Counted from the stretch's first letter, positions 8,646 through 17,775 are shown. The stretch: 64,000 nucleotides of DNA from Microcoleus vaginatus WJT46-NPBG5 (GCA_019359355.1 JAHHHM010000013.1:120508-184507), one strand, 5' to 3'. The notes: generated from the sequence alone by a model not told the origin. Program-made: numbers and translations.

Positions 8646-10148
8646 ATGAGTGAGAACAACAATCCTTTTGATACCGACATTACTGATCCGATGATCTTGC
8701 AACCTGAAGCTCAAAGAAGTGATGAGATTATTGTTTTGAGCGAAAGCAAAGAGATTTCTAACCAGCAGAACAACGAAGGAGAGATTTCTAACCAGCAGAA
8801 CGAAACCGATCAACCCCAGAGTGGGCGCGGAATTAATACAGTCGGCGCAACCATTGGCGCGACTGCCGGCGGAGTAGCCGGTGCAACCATTGGCCGTTTA
8901 GTCGGTGGTAGAGCCGGTGCCGCGCTTGGTGCGATTGCCGGCGCTGTTGCCGGTGGACTCGCAGGCAATGAAGCAGCCGAAGGTTTGAGCCACACCGTTG
9001 AAGAAGTTGTAGACGTCGTTAAAGACGTTGCTCAAGGTGTCACCCACCAGGTTGAAGATATTGGGGGTGCCGCAAAAGGTGTGATTGAGGAAGTCAAGCC
9101 CTCTGTTAAAAACATTGCAGAATCTGTTCAGCATACGGTTGAAGATGTCAGACCTTCTGTCAAAGGTATTGCCGACTCGGTTCAGCATACGGTTGAAGAT
9201 GTCAGACCCTCTGTTAAAGGTATTGCCGATTCAGTTCAGCATACCGTTGAGGATGTCAGACCGGCTGTTGCAGACGCAGCAAACACCATGAGGGACGCGG
9301 TTGCAGAGGTCAAACCTTCTGTGATCAATACCGCTCAATCTGTCAGCAGTGCGGTAGATGAGGTTAAGCCCTCTTTGGTAGACGCTGTTAAGGATAGTGC
9401 TGCCGGTGTCAGTTCTTCTGTTAGAGGTGTGGGCCAATCTGTGCAAAATGCCGCTGAAGAAGTCAAACCCTCTGTTGTCGATGCCGTTAAAGGTAGCGCT
9501 AACAGTGTCAAATCTTCAGTTCAAGGTGTGGCGAACTCTGTACAAAATGCCGCTGAAGAAGTCAAACCCTCTGTTGTCGATGCCGTTAAAGGTAGCGCTG
9601 AAGAGGTGAAGTCTTCTGTCAAAGGTGTGGCGCACTCCGTCACAGATACAGCAGAACAAGTCAAACCCTCGGTTGTTGATACCGTTAAAGGTACTGCAGA
9701 AGATGTGAAGTCTTCTGTCAAAGGCACAGGCAACGCCATTCAAGGTGCCGCGAAGGATGTTCAGTCCTCCACGCACGAAGCCGCTGATCGCATCAAGCAG
9801 TCTGAGACTGACACGGTGAAGTTGCATGATGAGCGACGTGCGCCTGCGGTTCCGCCCATCGTAACCAGTGAAGTGGGAATGGGATTGCCGCCCGTTCAAG
9901 AGCACATAGTGGATCATCCGCTCTATGTAAAGCCTCCAGTGCCCCCCATGCGTCCTAGCGACACCAAACTCTCTGCGAGTACGCCTGTAATACCTGAGCC
10001 GGCTGCCGATCGGGATTCCCTAAATATTCGCAAAGAAGTCGAAATCGACAACATTCTGGAAGCTGACGAACCGATAGGTCGGGAACGTTTAGCGCGTGAG
10101 ATTCCCCCCAAGAACATCAACCACAAAAAATCGAAAAGACCCAAATAA
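8646..10148 (+). CDS. Glycine-zipper protein with amphipathic helical repeats, 500 aa
   Basis: Three parts are visible. Residues 1-60 are acidic and Asn/Gln-rich. Residues 65-105 form a Gly/Ala zipper (ATIGATAGGVAGATIGRLVG and similar) likely to insert in a membrane. About residues 130-390 are repeats built from V-K-P-S-V and S-V-Q-x-(T/A)-A-E-(E/D)-V words, in 18-residue units and then 33-residue units (three 11-mers), as in LEA or apolipoprotein-like amphipathic helices. The tail is Pro-rich, then basic (SKRPK). I infer a membrane-associated stress or scaffold protein; no enzyme motif is present. ATG 8646 follows AGGAA and is preferred over TTG 8592. A terminator follows. Confidence 0.75.
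   Translation: MSENNNPFDTDITDPMILQPEAQRSDEIIVLSESKEISNQQNNEGEISNQQNETDQPQSGRGINTVGATIGATAGGVAGATIGRLVGGRAGAALGAIAGAVAGGLAGNEAAEGLSHTVEEVVDVVKDVAQGVTHQVEDIGGAAKGVIEEVKPSVKNIAESVQHTVEDVRPSVKGIADSVQHTVEDVRPSVKGIADSVQHTVEDVRPAVADAANTMRDAVAEVKPSVINTAQSVSSAVDEVKPSLVDAVKDSAAGVSSSVRGVGQSVQNAAEEVKPSVVDAVKGSANSVKSSVQGVANSVQNAAEEVKPSVVDAVKGSAEEVKSSVKGVAHSVTDTAEQVKPSVVDTVKGTAEDVKSSVKGTGNAIQGAAKDVQSSTHEAADRIKQSETDTVKLHDERRAPAVPPIVTSEVGMGLPPVQEHIVDHPLYVKPPVPPMRPSDTKLSASTPVIPEPAADRDSLNIRKEVEIDNILEADEPIGRERLAREIPPKNINHKKSKRPK
9085..9745 (+). repeat. Internal coding repeats: 54-bp then 99-bp units
   Basis: Near-identical 54-bp units at 9139-9246 encode VEDVRPSVKGIADSVQHT. Further on a 99-bp unit recurs (start of GTGCAAAATGCCGCTGAAGA at 9439 and its near-copy at 9538). 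High nucleotide identity points to recent slippage or unequal crossing-over. Confidence 0.85.
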
Positions 10149-10199
10149 CTTTGCTTGAAGTTACTTGGTGGCCTTAAGTTTCCTAACAGGTAGCTTCAT

Positions 10200-10233
10200 A
10201 GGGTAGGTTAATCGATTAATCTACCCTATTTTT
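10200..10233 (+). terminator. Rho-independent terminator after the repeat-protein gene
   Basis: AGGGTAG and CTACCCT form the base of a hairpin that continues through TTAATCGATTAA, followed by ATTTTT. Lies about 50 bases after the stop codon. Confidence 0.85.
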
Positions 10234-10390
10234 CGTCTATTTAAAACATCAACTACAGAGGAGATCATCGCACGGCTAACGATGTCTCCCAGCTTCATCC
10301 TTATTTACCCTACATCGATTCTACTGGCTTTCTTCCTTTGGCAAGGATAGCTTAATCAGCCGCTATTTTTACTATCTCACCGGCTCTCTA

Positions 10391-11488
10391 TTAAGCGGGA
10401 TGAAAATAGAACGCTGCCCCTAAAACAATGTAGGTCGCCAATAACAGTGCCCCCTCCAACCAATTAGAGCGTCCATCTAGACTAATTAAATTAGCAATGG
10501 CAACGGCAATCGCGACAGCGACAACCTCAAACGGATTGAAATTTAAATCCATTGGTTGACCAATCGCAATGCCAATTAACACTAAAAGCGGAGCGACAAA
10601 TAAAGCAACCAGCAAACTCGATCCCATTGCCACAGAAACCGAGAGATCCATGTTATTTTTGATGGCAACGCTTACGGCTGTAACATATTCTGCCGCGCCG
10701 CCAACCAGAGGCAAAAGAATCACGCCGGTGAAAAGAGGGGTTAATCCCAGTCCTTTTGTTGCTTCTTCCACCACTCCAACAAAAATTTCTGACTCGAAAG
10801 CAACTGCTACTGTAGAAATCACTAAAACCCCAACCCAAAGCCACAAATTAGGCTTGTGAGTAGCTGCCTCTTCTTCAGAATGGCTTGGCGTTTCTCCCTC
10901 TAATTCAGCGACTCCCACATCGTAAAGATAGCTGTGAGTTTTTAATGAAAATAGCAAGGTTAAAGCGTAAACCGCAATTAACACGATCGCCACGGTAATT
11001 GAGAGATTGCGAATTGCTCCTTCTCCGACACCAGACGAAGTATAAATCACCGTTGTGGGCAACACAATGGCCGTGACGGCTAGCGTCATAGAAGAACCAC
11101 TAACTCGCGCCACAATGGGTTGAAATTCCTGTTCCTTAAAGCGCAAACCTCCCAATAGCATGGAAAGTCCCATGACTAAAAGCAAATTACTGATAATCGT
11201 TCCCGTAATGCTAGCTTTAACAATGTCAATCAAGCCGGCTTTAAGGGCAACTAAGGCAATAATTAGCTCAGTGGCGTTCCCAAAAACTGCATTTAACAAA
11301 CCACCAATCGAAGGGCCGGTAACAACTGCGACTTCTTCAGTGGCTGTGCTTAGCCATATCGCTAGGGGAACGATTGCTATCGCTGAGGTGATGAAGACTG
11401 TGAGCGTTCCCCAGTGTAAATATTCCGCTGCAATTGAAACCGGCACGAAGATTAACAGGACGTAAGAAATAATTTTCTTGATTGACAT
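10391..11488 (-). CDS. Calcium/proton antiporter (CaCA family, Cax type), 365 aa
   Basis: Cation exchanger of the plasma membrane that exports Ca2+ against protons. Two inverted alpha-repeats are clear: GNATELIIALVALKAG followed by GTIISNLLLVMG in the first half, and GGAAEYVTAVSVA followed by MGSSLLVALFVAPLL in the second. The acidic residues in the two G-N/G-A-(T/A)-E boxes are the ion ligands. About eleven membrane segments, with an acidic loop (GETPSHSEEEAATH) near the middle as in Cax proteins. Length is typical. The gene stands alone; its promoter should lie in the 1.2-kb spacer to its right. Confidence 0.93.
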   Translation of the reverse strand: MSIKKIISYVLLIFVPVSIAAEYLHWGTLTVFITSAIAIVPLAIWLSTATEEVAVVTGPSIGGLLNAVFGNATELIIALVALKAGLIDIVKASITGTIISNLLLVMGLSMLLGGLRFKEQEFQPIVARVSGSSMTLAVTAIVLPTTVIYTSSGVGEGAIRNLSITVAIVLIAVYALTLLFSLKTHSYLYDVGVAELEGETPSHSEEEAATHKPNLWLWVGVLVISTVAVAFESEIFVGVVEEATKGLGLTPLFTGVILLPLVGGAAEYVTAVSVAIKNNMDLSVSVAMGSSLLVALFVAPLLVLIGIAIGQPMDLNFNPFEVVAVAIAVAIANLISLDGRSNWLEGALLLATYIVLGAAFYFHPA

Positions 11489-12019
11489 AAAGCCTATCTG
11501 AAAAGTTGTCTAGTCAATCATATAAGACTTAATCCGATTTTGTGCTGACATTCCCATAGCTTTAAAGCAATTCAATCTAAAATATAAAACTGAAAACTCT
11601 CGATTTCCCACATCCCATATTGCTGAAGGGATCGCCCGGAACCTGCCGGCACCCCAAAACCGGCTTCTCCACACCGGCACACTCCTAAACCTCCGATCCT
11701 TGCCGCAAACCTTGGGCCGACTGAAGTGCGATCGCACAATTGTTGTCCTGCGGCTGCCACCCTCGACACAGCCGGCAGCCTAATTTACCTCAATTCCAGC
11801 CGGCTTACAGTCCACGCCCATCACAGGCTGTCAAGTTTCCCCTTCCAGATGTCACACTCTCAGCGTCCTTGATGCCGCTAAAAACGCTGATCACCTCGCC
11901 TCAGACCCTCTAGAGAGCAATCTGGTTGAATAGTCCGCTTAATTTCTGCCCACAGGCAGATGTGCGGCCTCAGCACAAAACCTTTAATTAACCTAAGGCA
12001 AAGTGTAGGGGAGAAACTG

Positions 12020-12173
12020 ATGGGTGGGTTAAAAAGATTATTTGGCTTAGAAAAACTTCACAGCGATCAAAGATCAAAGCAATCCCAACACATCCTTAAC
12101 TGAACATTCAGTTTCTCTACAGCCGGTTTCAATTCAAACCGCTTCACGTCCCACCATCGCAGCGATTCCTTAG
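12020..12173 (+). pseudogene. Small frameshifted ORF
   Basis: ATG at 12020 follows GGGGAGA and encodes MGGLKRLFGLEKLHSDQ before ending at 12103. The +1 frame then reads on with natural composition (EHSVSLQPVSIQTASRPTI) to a TAG at 12171. Together this looks like one protein of about 48 residues broken by a frameshift. Family unknown; a chance reading is possible. Confidence 0.3.
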
Positions 12174-12337
12174 AAAGAAAAGAAACTGTAAAAAACGCAT
12201 CGCTGAGGAAAAGATTATGGAATAGTTAAACTTATAAATTTTAGAAGATAACACTTAAAAATAAAATCAGACTGGGCTTGATCAGTCAGTTAATGGGAGG
12301 TAAGCAGCCGCAGATAAAATATTTATTTATTTAAAAA

Positions 12338-12592
12338 ATAAAGGCGAGCTTGTCGCTAAATATTCATGATTATGTGGCAAATGAAGAAGAGGAAAGTCGG
12401 CAAATTTTAAGAGTAAGCCGGCTTCAAAAAATTAGCACCAAAAATACATAAAATTTTGGTAAAGTTAGAAGTGCTGAGCTTTATATTTATAATCAGCCAG
12501 CCAGACAAAGTCAGGCAGCAATCCAGAAATTTCTAGATGTTCAGCCAGTGGTTAAGGCATCTGCAAACACTGAAGAATGCAGGGACGTATAA
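12338..12592 (+). pseudogene. Open frame interrupted by one TAA
   Basis: A frame of 37 codons, a TAA at 12449-12451 and 46 more codons to a TAA at 12590. Composition on both sides looks protein-like (ANEEEESRQILRVSRLQ; QPARQSQAAIQKFLDVQPVV). No ATG or ribosome-binding site is clear, and no family is recognised. It may be a decayed gene. Confidence 0.25.
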
Positions 12593-12701
12593 GCCGGCAG
12601 CATCAGGGAAAGGAAGCGTCGTTTTCTGGCTAAATCCCGCAGTTTAACGGGTGCGTTTATCAGAAGCGAGGAATACAGGTTCTTGGAGCGAGGAAAAGAT
12701 C

Positions 12702-15700
12702 ATGTTTGAAAGTAAAGAAATAATGCTGGGGTTAGCCAAATGGCAATTTTGGCTAGCTCAAGTGCCGGTAGATCGGACAGTTGACACACCAGAAGAAGCA
12801 TCACTTTTGTTTTCAGGGCCGCAATTTTTTGTGGCATTAGTTTCAGGAGTGGTGCTTGCCTTTGCCTTCCAATTGCTGTTCACAAATTTAACAGTCGCCG
12901 CCGGCATCTCCTATTTAGGCCATCAATCCGACTCAGACGATTCTAATAACCGGGAATCTGACAGTCTGGGCGGCACCATTAACAAAATTGGCAAAACCCT
13001 AGGGCTTATTACCCTAATCACCGTCACCATTGCTCTATTTTTTGCCTGCTTGCTGGCAGTCAAACTCAGCCTGATCAGTAGCGCCGGCTTAGGAGCGATC
13101 GTTGGCTTAGTCATCTGGGGCACCTACTTCTCCCTGCTTGTCTGGGTCAGTTCTACCACCGTCGGTTCTTTAATTGGCTCAATTGTTAATACCGCAACCT
13201 CTGGCTTTCAAGCCATTGTAGGAACCGCCGCTGCCGCCTTTGGTGCCAAAGCCACCAGCAATCAAATCGTCTCCACCGCCGAAGCTGCGGCTTCTGCCGT
13301 GCGTCGCGAGTTTGGTTCCGCCTTTGATCCCACCTCACTCCGAGAAACCGTAGAAGACTATCTCGGTGCACTGAAGCCACCGGATCTCGACATTGCATCA
13401 ATGCGGCAGGAATTTGAAAAACTGCTCAACGATCCGCAACTGAGAGAACTCGCTAGCAGCACTGGCGGAGTTCCCAACATTGACCGGCAGAAATTTGTCG
13501 ATCTCGTCAGTTCTCGCAGCGACTTATCGAAACGCGATGTTAACCGCATCGTCGATCAGTTAGAAAACGCTTGGAAGCAAGTCGCCGGCCAAGTGCAACA
13601 ACCGTCAAACGGCATCGCCGATCTGGTTGACTACCTCAAATCTGCTAACCCAGCGGAGCTGATCTCCGATAAACTTGCTCAAAGACTTGATGGACTACTC
13701 GGCGAACTTCGCAAGGGCCGGCAAGCGGAAAACCCCAGCATGGCCAATCAAGCGCTAACCTTGGGCTTGAACAGTCTGATGGGAGTGATTTTAGGGCGAA
13801 CAGACCTTTCCGACTTGGATGCCCAAAGCATCTTAAATAAACTCAAATCCGCCCAAGAAAAAGTCAGCGATCAAGCGGGTAAAGTTGCCACGCAGGTGAA
13901 AGAGCAAACCCCACTCGTCCCCTACAGCACGATCCGGGCAGACGCGGAAAACTACCTCCTCAACACCTACTCCTGGCAAATGAACCCGCAAACCATTCAG
14001 CGCGACTTCAGGGACGTGCTGTATGATCCAGACGCCGATCCGGCAACCGTTCGCCGGGAATTAGAACGCTTGAACCGGCCTTATTTTGTAGAAATGCTCT
14101 CCAACAGGGGCGTATTTACCCAAGCTAAAATCCAAGAACTGGCCAACGAACTCGAAGCCGTTCGGGTTAGCATTCTGCAAGAAGTCGCCGCCTCTGAAGA
14201 GCGAGAACAAACCGAAAAGTTGGTGCAGCGAGTCGAAGATTACGTGCGCTTCGCCACCAAAGAAAACCTAACAGCTGCTGGAATTGAGCGAGACTTTAAA
14301 GCAGTCCTGGAAGATTCGGATGCTTCTGTTGAACAGTTAAGCGAACGCTTCAAGCGCCTTGATCGCAAAGCCTTTGTGCAAATGCTGATCAAGCGTCAAG
14401 ACCTCAACCGGGAAGAAGCCGAGCAAATTCTCCTGCAACTCGAAGCCACCCGCGATCGTTCCCTCACCAACGCTCAAGAAATAGCTGAGCAAGCCAACGC
14501 CCAATTAGTGGAAGTGCGGCAAAACCTTGAGTCTTACCTGCGTTCCACCGGCAAAGAAGAACTCAACCCGGAAGGCATCAAGCGGGATCTGCAAACCCTA
14601 CTGGAGAACCCCCAGGCGGGGCTGTGGGCACTGCGTGCACGCCTATCTCACTTTGACCGCGACACTTTGGTGCAGTTGCTTTCCCAGCGCCAAGACCTCA
14701 ACGAGGATGAAGTGAACCGCGTCATCGATCAGGTGGAATCGAATTGGAATAGCGTCGTCTACGCACCCAAGGCGCTTGCCGGTAAAGCTAAGGAACAGTA
14801 CGACCAAGCCACCCATGCGATTGCAGAGTACCTGCGTAGCACCGGCAAGTCAGAACTCAACCCCGAAGGCATTCAGCGGGATATCAATAAACTGCTCAAT
14901 GATCCCAAAGCCGGTGCAACGGCCTTGCGTGAACGCTTGGCCCAGATGGATCGCGACACCCTCGTCAAGCTGCTGTCTCAGCGCCAAGACTTGAGCGAAG
15001 AGCAAGTCAATCAAGTGATTGACAGTGTTCAAAATACCGTTCGTAACGTTCTGCGTGCACCCCGCCGGGTGGCTACGCGAGTTCAGCAACAAGCACAAAA
15101 TTTTCAGGGCACTCTGGAAGATTACCTGCGGAACACCGGCAAGGAAGAACTCAACCCGGAAGCCATCAAGCGCGACCTCCAACTGTTGCTGCACGACCCC
15201 AAAGTGGGTGCCTACAGTCTCGGCGAACGCCTCTCCCAGTTTGACCGTTCTACGATTGTGGCACTTCTGGCCCAGCGGCCTGATATTTCCGAGGCCGAAG
15301 CCAACCGCATTGTGGATCAAATCTTCTCGGTGCGCGAGCAGTTTATGCAGCAAATTCAGAAAATCCAAGATAGCATCCAAGGTGTTGTTGACAGCATCTT
15401 GAATCGAGTTCGGGATTATCTGAATTCTCTCAACCGGCCTGAACTCAACTATGAGGGCATCCGGCGGGACGTTCGCAAGTTGTTTTATGACCCGGAAGCG
15501 GGGTTTGATGCCTTGCGCGATCGCCTCGGTCACTTCAATCGGGATACCTTAGTGGCAATTCTCAGTTCCCGTGAGGATATTTCTGAAGCTGATGCCAACC
15601 GGCTTATTGACCAGATTGAAGGGGCGCGAAATAACGTGCTGCAACGGGCTGAAGGTATCCAGATGGAAACTCAGCGTCGCTTGGAGGACGTGAAGCGTCA

Positions 15701-15824
15701 GGCGCAACGGCAAGCGGAAGAAACCCGCAAAGCTGCTGAAACAGCGTCTTGGTGGCTGTTTTTCACTGCCCTCATTTCTGCGGCTGCCTCGGCAGGTGCC
15801 GGCGCTTTAGCGGTTGCCGGTTAA
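12702..15824 (+). CDS. Large membrane-anchored helical-repeat protein, 1040 aa
   Basis: Unknown function. Membrane segments occur near residues 35-65 (FFVALVSGVVLAFAFQLLF), 105-160 (two more) and at the very C-terminus (SWWLFFTALISAAASAGAGA). Between them lie about eight copies of a helical unit of roughly 70 residues, spaced by about 98 residues in the later copies. The consensus is Y-L-(R)-S-T-G-K-x-E-L-N-P-E-x-I-x-R-D, then L-L-x-D-P, D-R-x-T-L-V-x-L-L-S-x-R-x-D-(L/I)-S-E and E-x-N-R-x-I-D-Q. A second early copy is degenerate. ATG 12702 follows GAGGAAAA and is preferred over GTG 12651. The large cytoplasmic, coiled-coil-rich array suggests a scaffold or membrane-shaping role; this is inference. 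Confidence 0.8.
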   Translation: MFESKEIMLGLAKWQFWLAQVPVDRTVDTPEEASLLFSGPQFFVALVSGVVLAFAFQLLFTNLTVAAGISYLGHQSDSDDSNNRESDSLGGTINKIGKTLGLITLITVTIALFFACLLAVKLSLISSAGLGAIVGLVIWGTYFSLLVWVSSTTVGSLIGSIVNTATSGFQAIVGTAAAAFGAKATSNQIVSTAEAAASAVRREFGSAFDPTSLRETVEDYLGALKPPDLDIASMRQEFEKLLNDPQLRELASSTGGVPNIDRQKFVDLVSSRSDLSKRDVNRIVDQLENAWKQVAGQVQQPSNGIADLVDYLKSANPAELISDKLAQRLDGLLGELRKGRQAENPSMANQALTLGLNSLMGVILGRTDLSDLDAQSILNKLKSAQEKVSDQAGKVATQVKEQTPLVPYSTIRADAENYLLNTYSWQMNPQTIQRDFRDVLYDPDADPATVRRELERLNRPYFVEMLSNRGVFTQAKIQELANELEAVRVSILQEVAASEEREQTEKLVQRVEDYVRFATKENLTAAGIERDFKAVLEDSDASVEQLSERFKRLDRKAFVQMLIKRQDLNREEAEQILLQLEATRDRSLTNAQEIAEQANAQLVEVRQNLESYLRSTGKEELNPEGIKRDLQTLLENPQAGLWALRARLSHFDRDTLVQLLSQRQDLNEDEVNRVIDQVESNWNSVVYAPKALAGKAKEQYDQATHAIAEYLRSTGKSELNPEGIQRDINKLLNDPKAGATALRERLAQMDRDTLVKLLSQRQDLSEEQVNQVIDSVQNTVRNVLRAPRRVATRVQQQAQNFQGTLEDYLRNTGKEELNPEAIKRDLQLLLHDPKVGAYSLGERLSQFDRSTIVALLAQRPDISEAEANRIVDQIFSVREQFMQQIQKIQDSIQGVVDSILNRVRDYLNSLNRPELNYEGIRRDVRKLFYDPEAGFDALRDRLGHFNRDTLVAILSSREDISEADANRLIDQIEGARNNVLQRAEGIQMETQRRLEDVKRQAQRQAEETRKAAETASWWLFFTALISAAASAGAGALAVAG
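13342..15640 (+). repeat. About eight helical protein repeats in the coding sequence
   Basis: Units begin near 13351, 13633, 13951, 14242, 14533, 14830, 15121 and 15418. The last four are most alike (tyrosine-leucine then N-P-E-G-I), the second is the most diverged. DNA identity is moderate, so the array is old compared with the 8.6-10.1 kb gene. Confidence 0.75.
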
Positions 15825-15833
15825 AAATGTCAA

Positions 15834-15945
15834 GCGTAAAGGGAGTATTGCGAGTGAGGAGTCAAGGGCTGGAATGAGTCGCGAACCCTTAAAGCGTACA
15901 CCTGGATCTTCACTCCTCGATTCCTAAATCCTTCTCCCTTTACGC
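15834..15945. repeat. Long composite inverted repeat after the membrane-protein gene
   Basis: GCGTAAAGGGAG (15834-15845) pairs perfectly with CTCCCTTTACGC (15934-15945). Inside, GAGGAGT (15856-15862) pairs with ACTCCTC (15912-15918) and AAGGG (15864-15868) with CCCTT (15886-15890). There is no T tract, so it is not a standard terminator. It could be a MITE-like or REP-like element or an RNA processing site. Confidence 0.6.
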
Positions 15946-16037
15946 CGGCAGCGTTTAACCTATCCATACCAATCTTGCCACTCAAGGTGACACCACCTTA
16001 AGTGGCATCTTGTTGTAATCTGTATATCAGTATTGTC

Positions 16038-16484
16038 ATGAAATCAAAGTATCAGCAGCACAGCTTCCGCCTTTCTGATCCACCTATGCCTGACGACACC
16101 CAACCTCCGACACGAGGACAGTTAGAACGCCTTCTTTCACAGCGCATTCAAGCTCTGTACCGAACTCACTTGGAACATAAGCCCAGTAAAATTGACTGTC
16201 AAATTTGTGAAGACAAAATTATTATTGTTTTAAATGATTCTTTAACCAAAACTGAAAAACTGTTGGCTGAAAACGGTCAGGAGGAATTAGCCGAGCAGGT
16301 ACGTGCGGAGTTAGATGAGGTAATTTTACCGCTGCTTAAAGCTTTAATAGAAGAAGTTTTAAAAATTTCTGTACTCGACTTACTGAGCAATGCCAAAGTA
16401 GAAACGGGACGCAGTGGAACCATTGCTTTGCTGGCATCAGCGCCCCAATTTCGCTCTCCCGCATCTGCCCGATCAGCCGATTAA
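16038..16484 (+). CDS. DUF2294 family protein, about 148 aa
   Basis: The core QLERLLSQRIQALYRTHLEH, the polar strand K-I-D-C-Q-I-x-x-D-K-I-I-I-V-L and the C-terminal V-L-K-I-S-V-L-D-L-L match DUF2294, sometimes annotated as a Na+-translocating membrane potential-generating system subunit on weak grounds. Soluble, function unknown. The start is uncertain: GTG 16002, ATG 16038 and ATG 16086 are all in frame, none with a good ribosome-binding site, and the conserved part starts after 16086. Its stop overlaps the stop of the converging response-regulator gene. Confidence 0.75.
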   Translation: MKSKYQQHSFRLSDPPMPDDTQPPTRGQLERLLSQRIQALYRTHLEHKPSKIDCQICEDKIIIVLNDSLTKTEKLLAENGQEELAEQVRAELDEVILPLLKALIEEVLKISVLDLLSNAKVETGRSGTIALLASAPQFRSPASARSAD

Positions 16485-16927
16485 GAAAGAACAACCATCG
16501 AGATGTGCCGGCACAACATTTCTTCTAAGGCATCCAGCATAAAAGGCTTGCTGAGATAGTCCGTGCAGCCGGCTGCTAAAAAGCGCTGGCGATCTTCTTC
16601 TCTGGCTAACGCAGTGACGGCAATAATTGGAATATTTTTTGTGGGTTGATTGGCTTTAAGTTGAGAAACAAACTCGATGCCATCTGCATCTGGCAGTAGC
16701 ATATCCAGTAAAATCATATCAGGAAGGTGAGTGGTCGCTAAAGCCATACCCGTGGCAGCGTTCTCTGCACCCAGGAAAGCGCAATTGAACAGCTCAATAA
16801 TTTGACTCATTAGCAGCAAGTTGTCTTCGTCGTCATCCACCGCCAAAACTAATGGGCGCGTGCCTAGTAGTTGTTGAGTATTTGTACCGGCAGATTCTAA
16901 TACCATAGTCTTTTGCGGGAAAATCAT
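16481..16927 (-). CDS. Single-domain response regulator (CheY-like), about 148 aa
   Basis: A receiver domain without an output domain. The acidic cluster is AVDDDEDN, the phosphorylated Asp lies in MILLDMLLPDADG, the switch Thr in AVTAL and the Lys in LSKPF, all intact. About 30 residues precede the domain. Start choice is uncertain among TTG 16951, ATG 16927 and ATG 16906. No histidine kinase is adjacent, so the partner is unknown. It converges on the DUF2294 gene with overlapping stop codons. Confidence 0.88.
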   Translation of the reverse strand: MIFPQKTMVLESAGTNTQQLLGTRPLVLAVDDDEDNLLLMSQIIELFNCAFLGAENAATGMALATTHLPDMILLDMLLPDADGIEFVSQLKANQPTKNIPIIAVTALAREEDRQRFLAAGCTDYLSKPFMLDALEEMLCRHISMVVLS

Positions 16928-17775
16928 AGACGAACCAGGCCATCCTTTCAAGATTTCCAGGACGAGGCATTCCCCAAGCGGCTAAATGGCACTTGTTACA
17001 GATTGGCTCGTTTTCTACCTCACTAGGGTGATAGTCCTTTCTGACGTTGAAGTTGGAATCGAAGAAAGAACCGTTCAAGCTAGTTAGAGGGTACTTTTAA
17101 ATTTTACCTTAACTTTAGATTCTTGAAACAAGCGTCAAGTACGGCTTTCCCCTGAGGGGGGGTGCCCCCTTGGTTTAATAATTCACCTTACATTGTAGCA
17201 ACAAAATACCTGAATTCTCCTGATTATAACTGAAGGGGTAAGCTTCTGGCATTCCGGCACGCGATCCCCCCGCAGGATGATAGACTTTTGAGAAGCCCTG
17301 TCCGTCACTTCCGCCTCAAGAGGGATTTCAATCCCCCTATTTTTTCACTGTAATAGTAGATAACTGATTGGCTAAAAAAGTCTGAAGCTAAATTTTTTTG
17401 AGGGTAATCAAAATCCAGCAGAGCGCGGTTAAAATTTTTTTTGCTTATACTTGTTTGTCTGCTGCCAGTCAAAGGTTTTTTAAATTACTTATAAAAAATT
17501 TAATGGAAGTTAAACCGGCTCTAAAACACTGAGCAAATAAACTCAGATCAGAGCCGGCTCAACGATAAAACTGGAGCTGCCAAACGCCAAAAATATTCAA
17601 TTTCAATGCGTCAGTAGAGCAAGGTGCAGATGCGCGGGTGAGTTTTCCTCCTCTTAAAAATTATTGATTCACCTGATAAGATAAACTGCAAATAATTTCA
17701 GTGAGGTGCCGGCTGCTGCATTTAGCCAAACTTCACAGCGTTAATCCCCTAACACATCCACAGGTCATTAAACGT
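16928..17775. other. Intergenic region with a structured element
   Basis: About 850 bases. A G7/C5 cluster occurs at 17154-17172, and a clear hairpin at 17515-17557 is listed separately. The region is otherwise AT-rich, with no convincing ORF or RNA gene. Promoters for the response regulator (minus) and the GlsB-like gene (plus) should be here. Confidence 0.4.
17515..17557. repeat. Two-stem hairpin
   Basis: CCGGCTCT (17515-17522) pairs with AGAGCCGG (17550-17557) and CTGAG (17529-17533) with CTCAG (17542-17546). No T tract follows. Possibly part of a structured RNA or a regulatory site; purpose unknown. Confidence 0.55.

Larger units (their letters stand above)
11489..12701. other. Long spacer with decayed coding fragments
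   Basis: About 1.2 kb without an intact gene. It holds a HIP1 octamer (near 11728), a short ORF with a frameshift (12020-12173) and an open frame broken by one stop (12338-12592). The rest is AT-rich and unremarkable. It probably contains the promoters of both flanking genes. Confidence 0.5.

Noticed and set aside
11510..11769. Two overlapping minus-strand frames upstream of the antiporter gene
   Set aside because: No ribosome-binding site, unnatural composition and no domain; the region is a spacer with a HIP1 site.
14850..15533. Minus-strand open frame of 227 codons opposite the repeat membrane protein
   Set aside because: It is antisense to strongly patterned coding repeats; its periodicity is a shadow of the plus-strand repeats.
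16833..17078. Minus-strand frame of 81 codons overlapping the response-regulator start
   Set aside because: Overlaps the start of a well-supported gene in another frame and shows no recognisable domain.
17154..17172. G-run/C-run palindrome as a terminator
   Set aside because: The loop would be only two or three bases and no T tract follows, so a stable standard terminator is unlikely.
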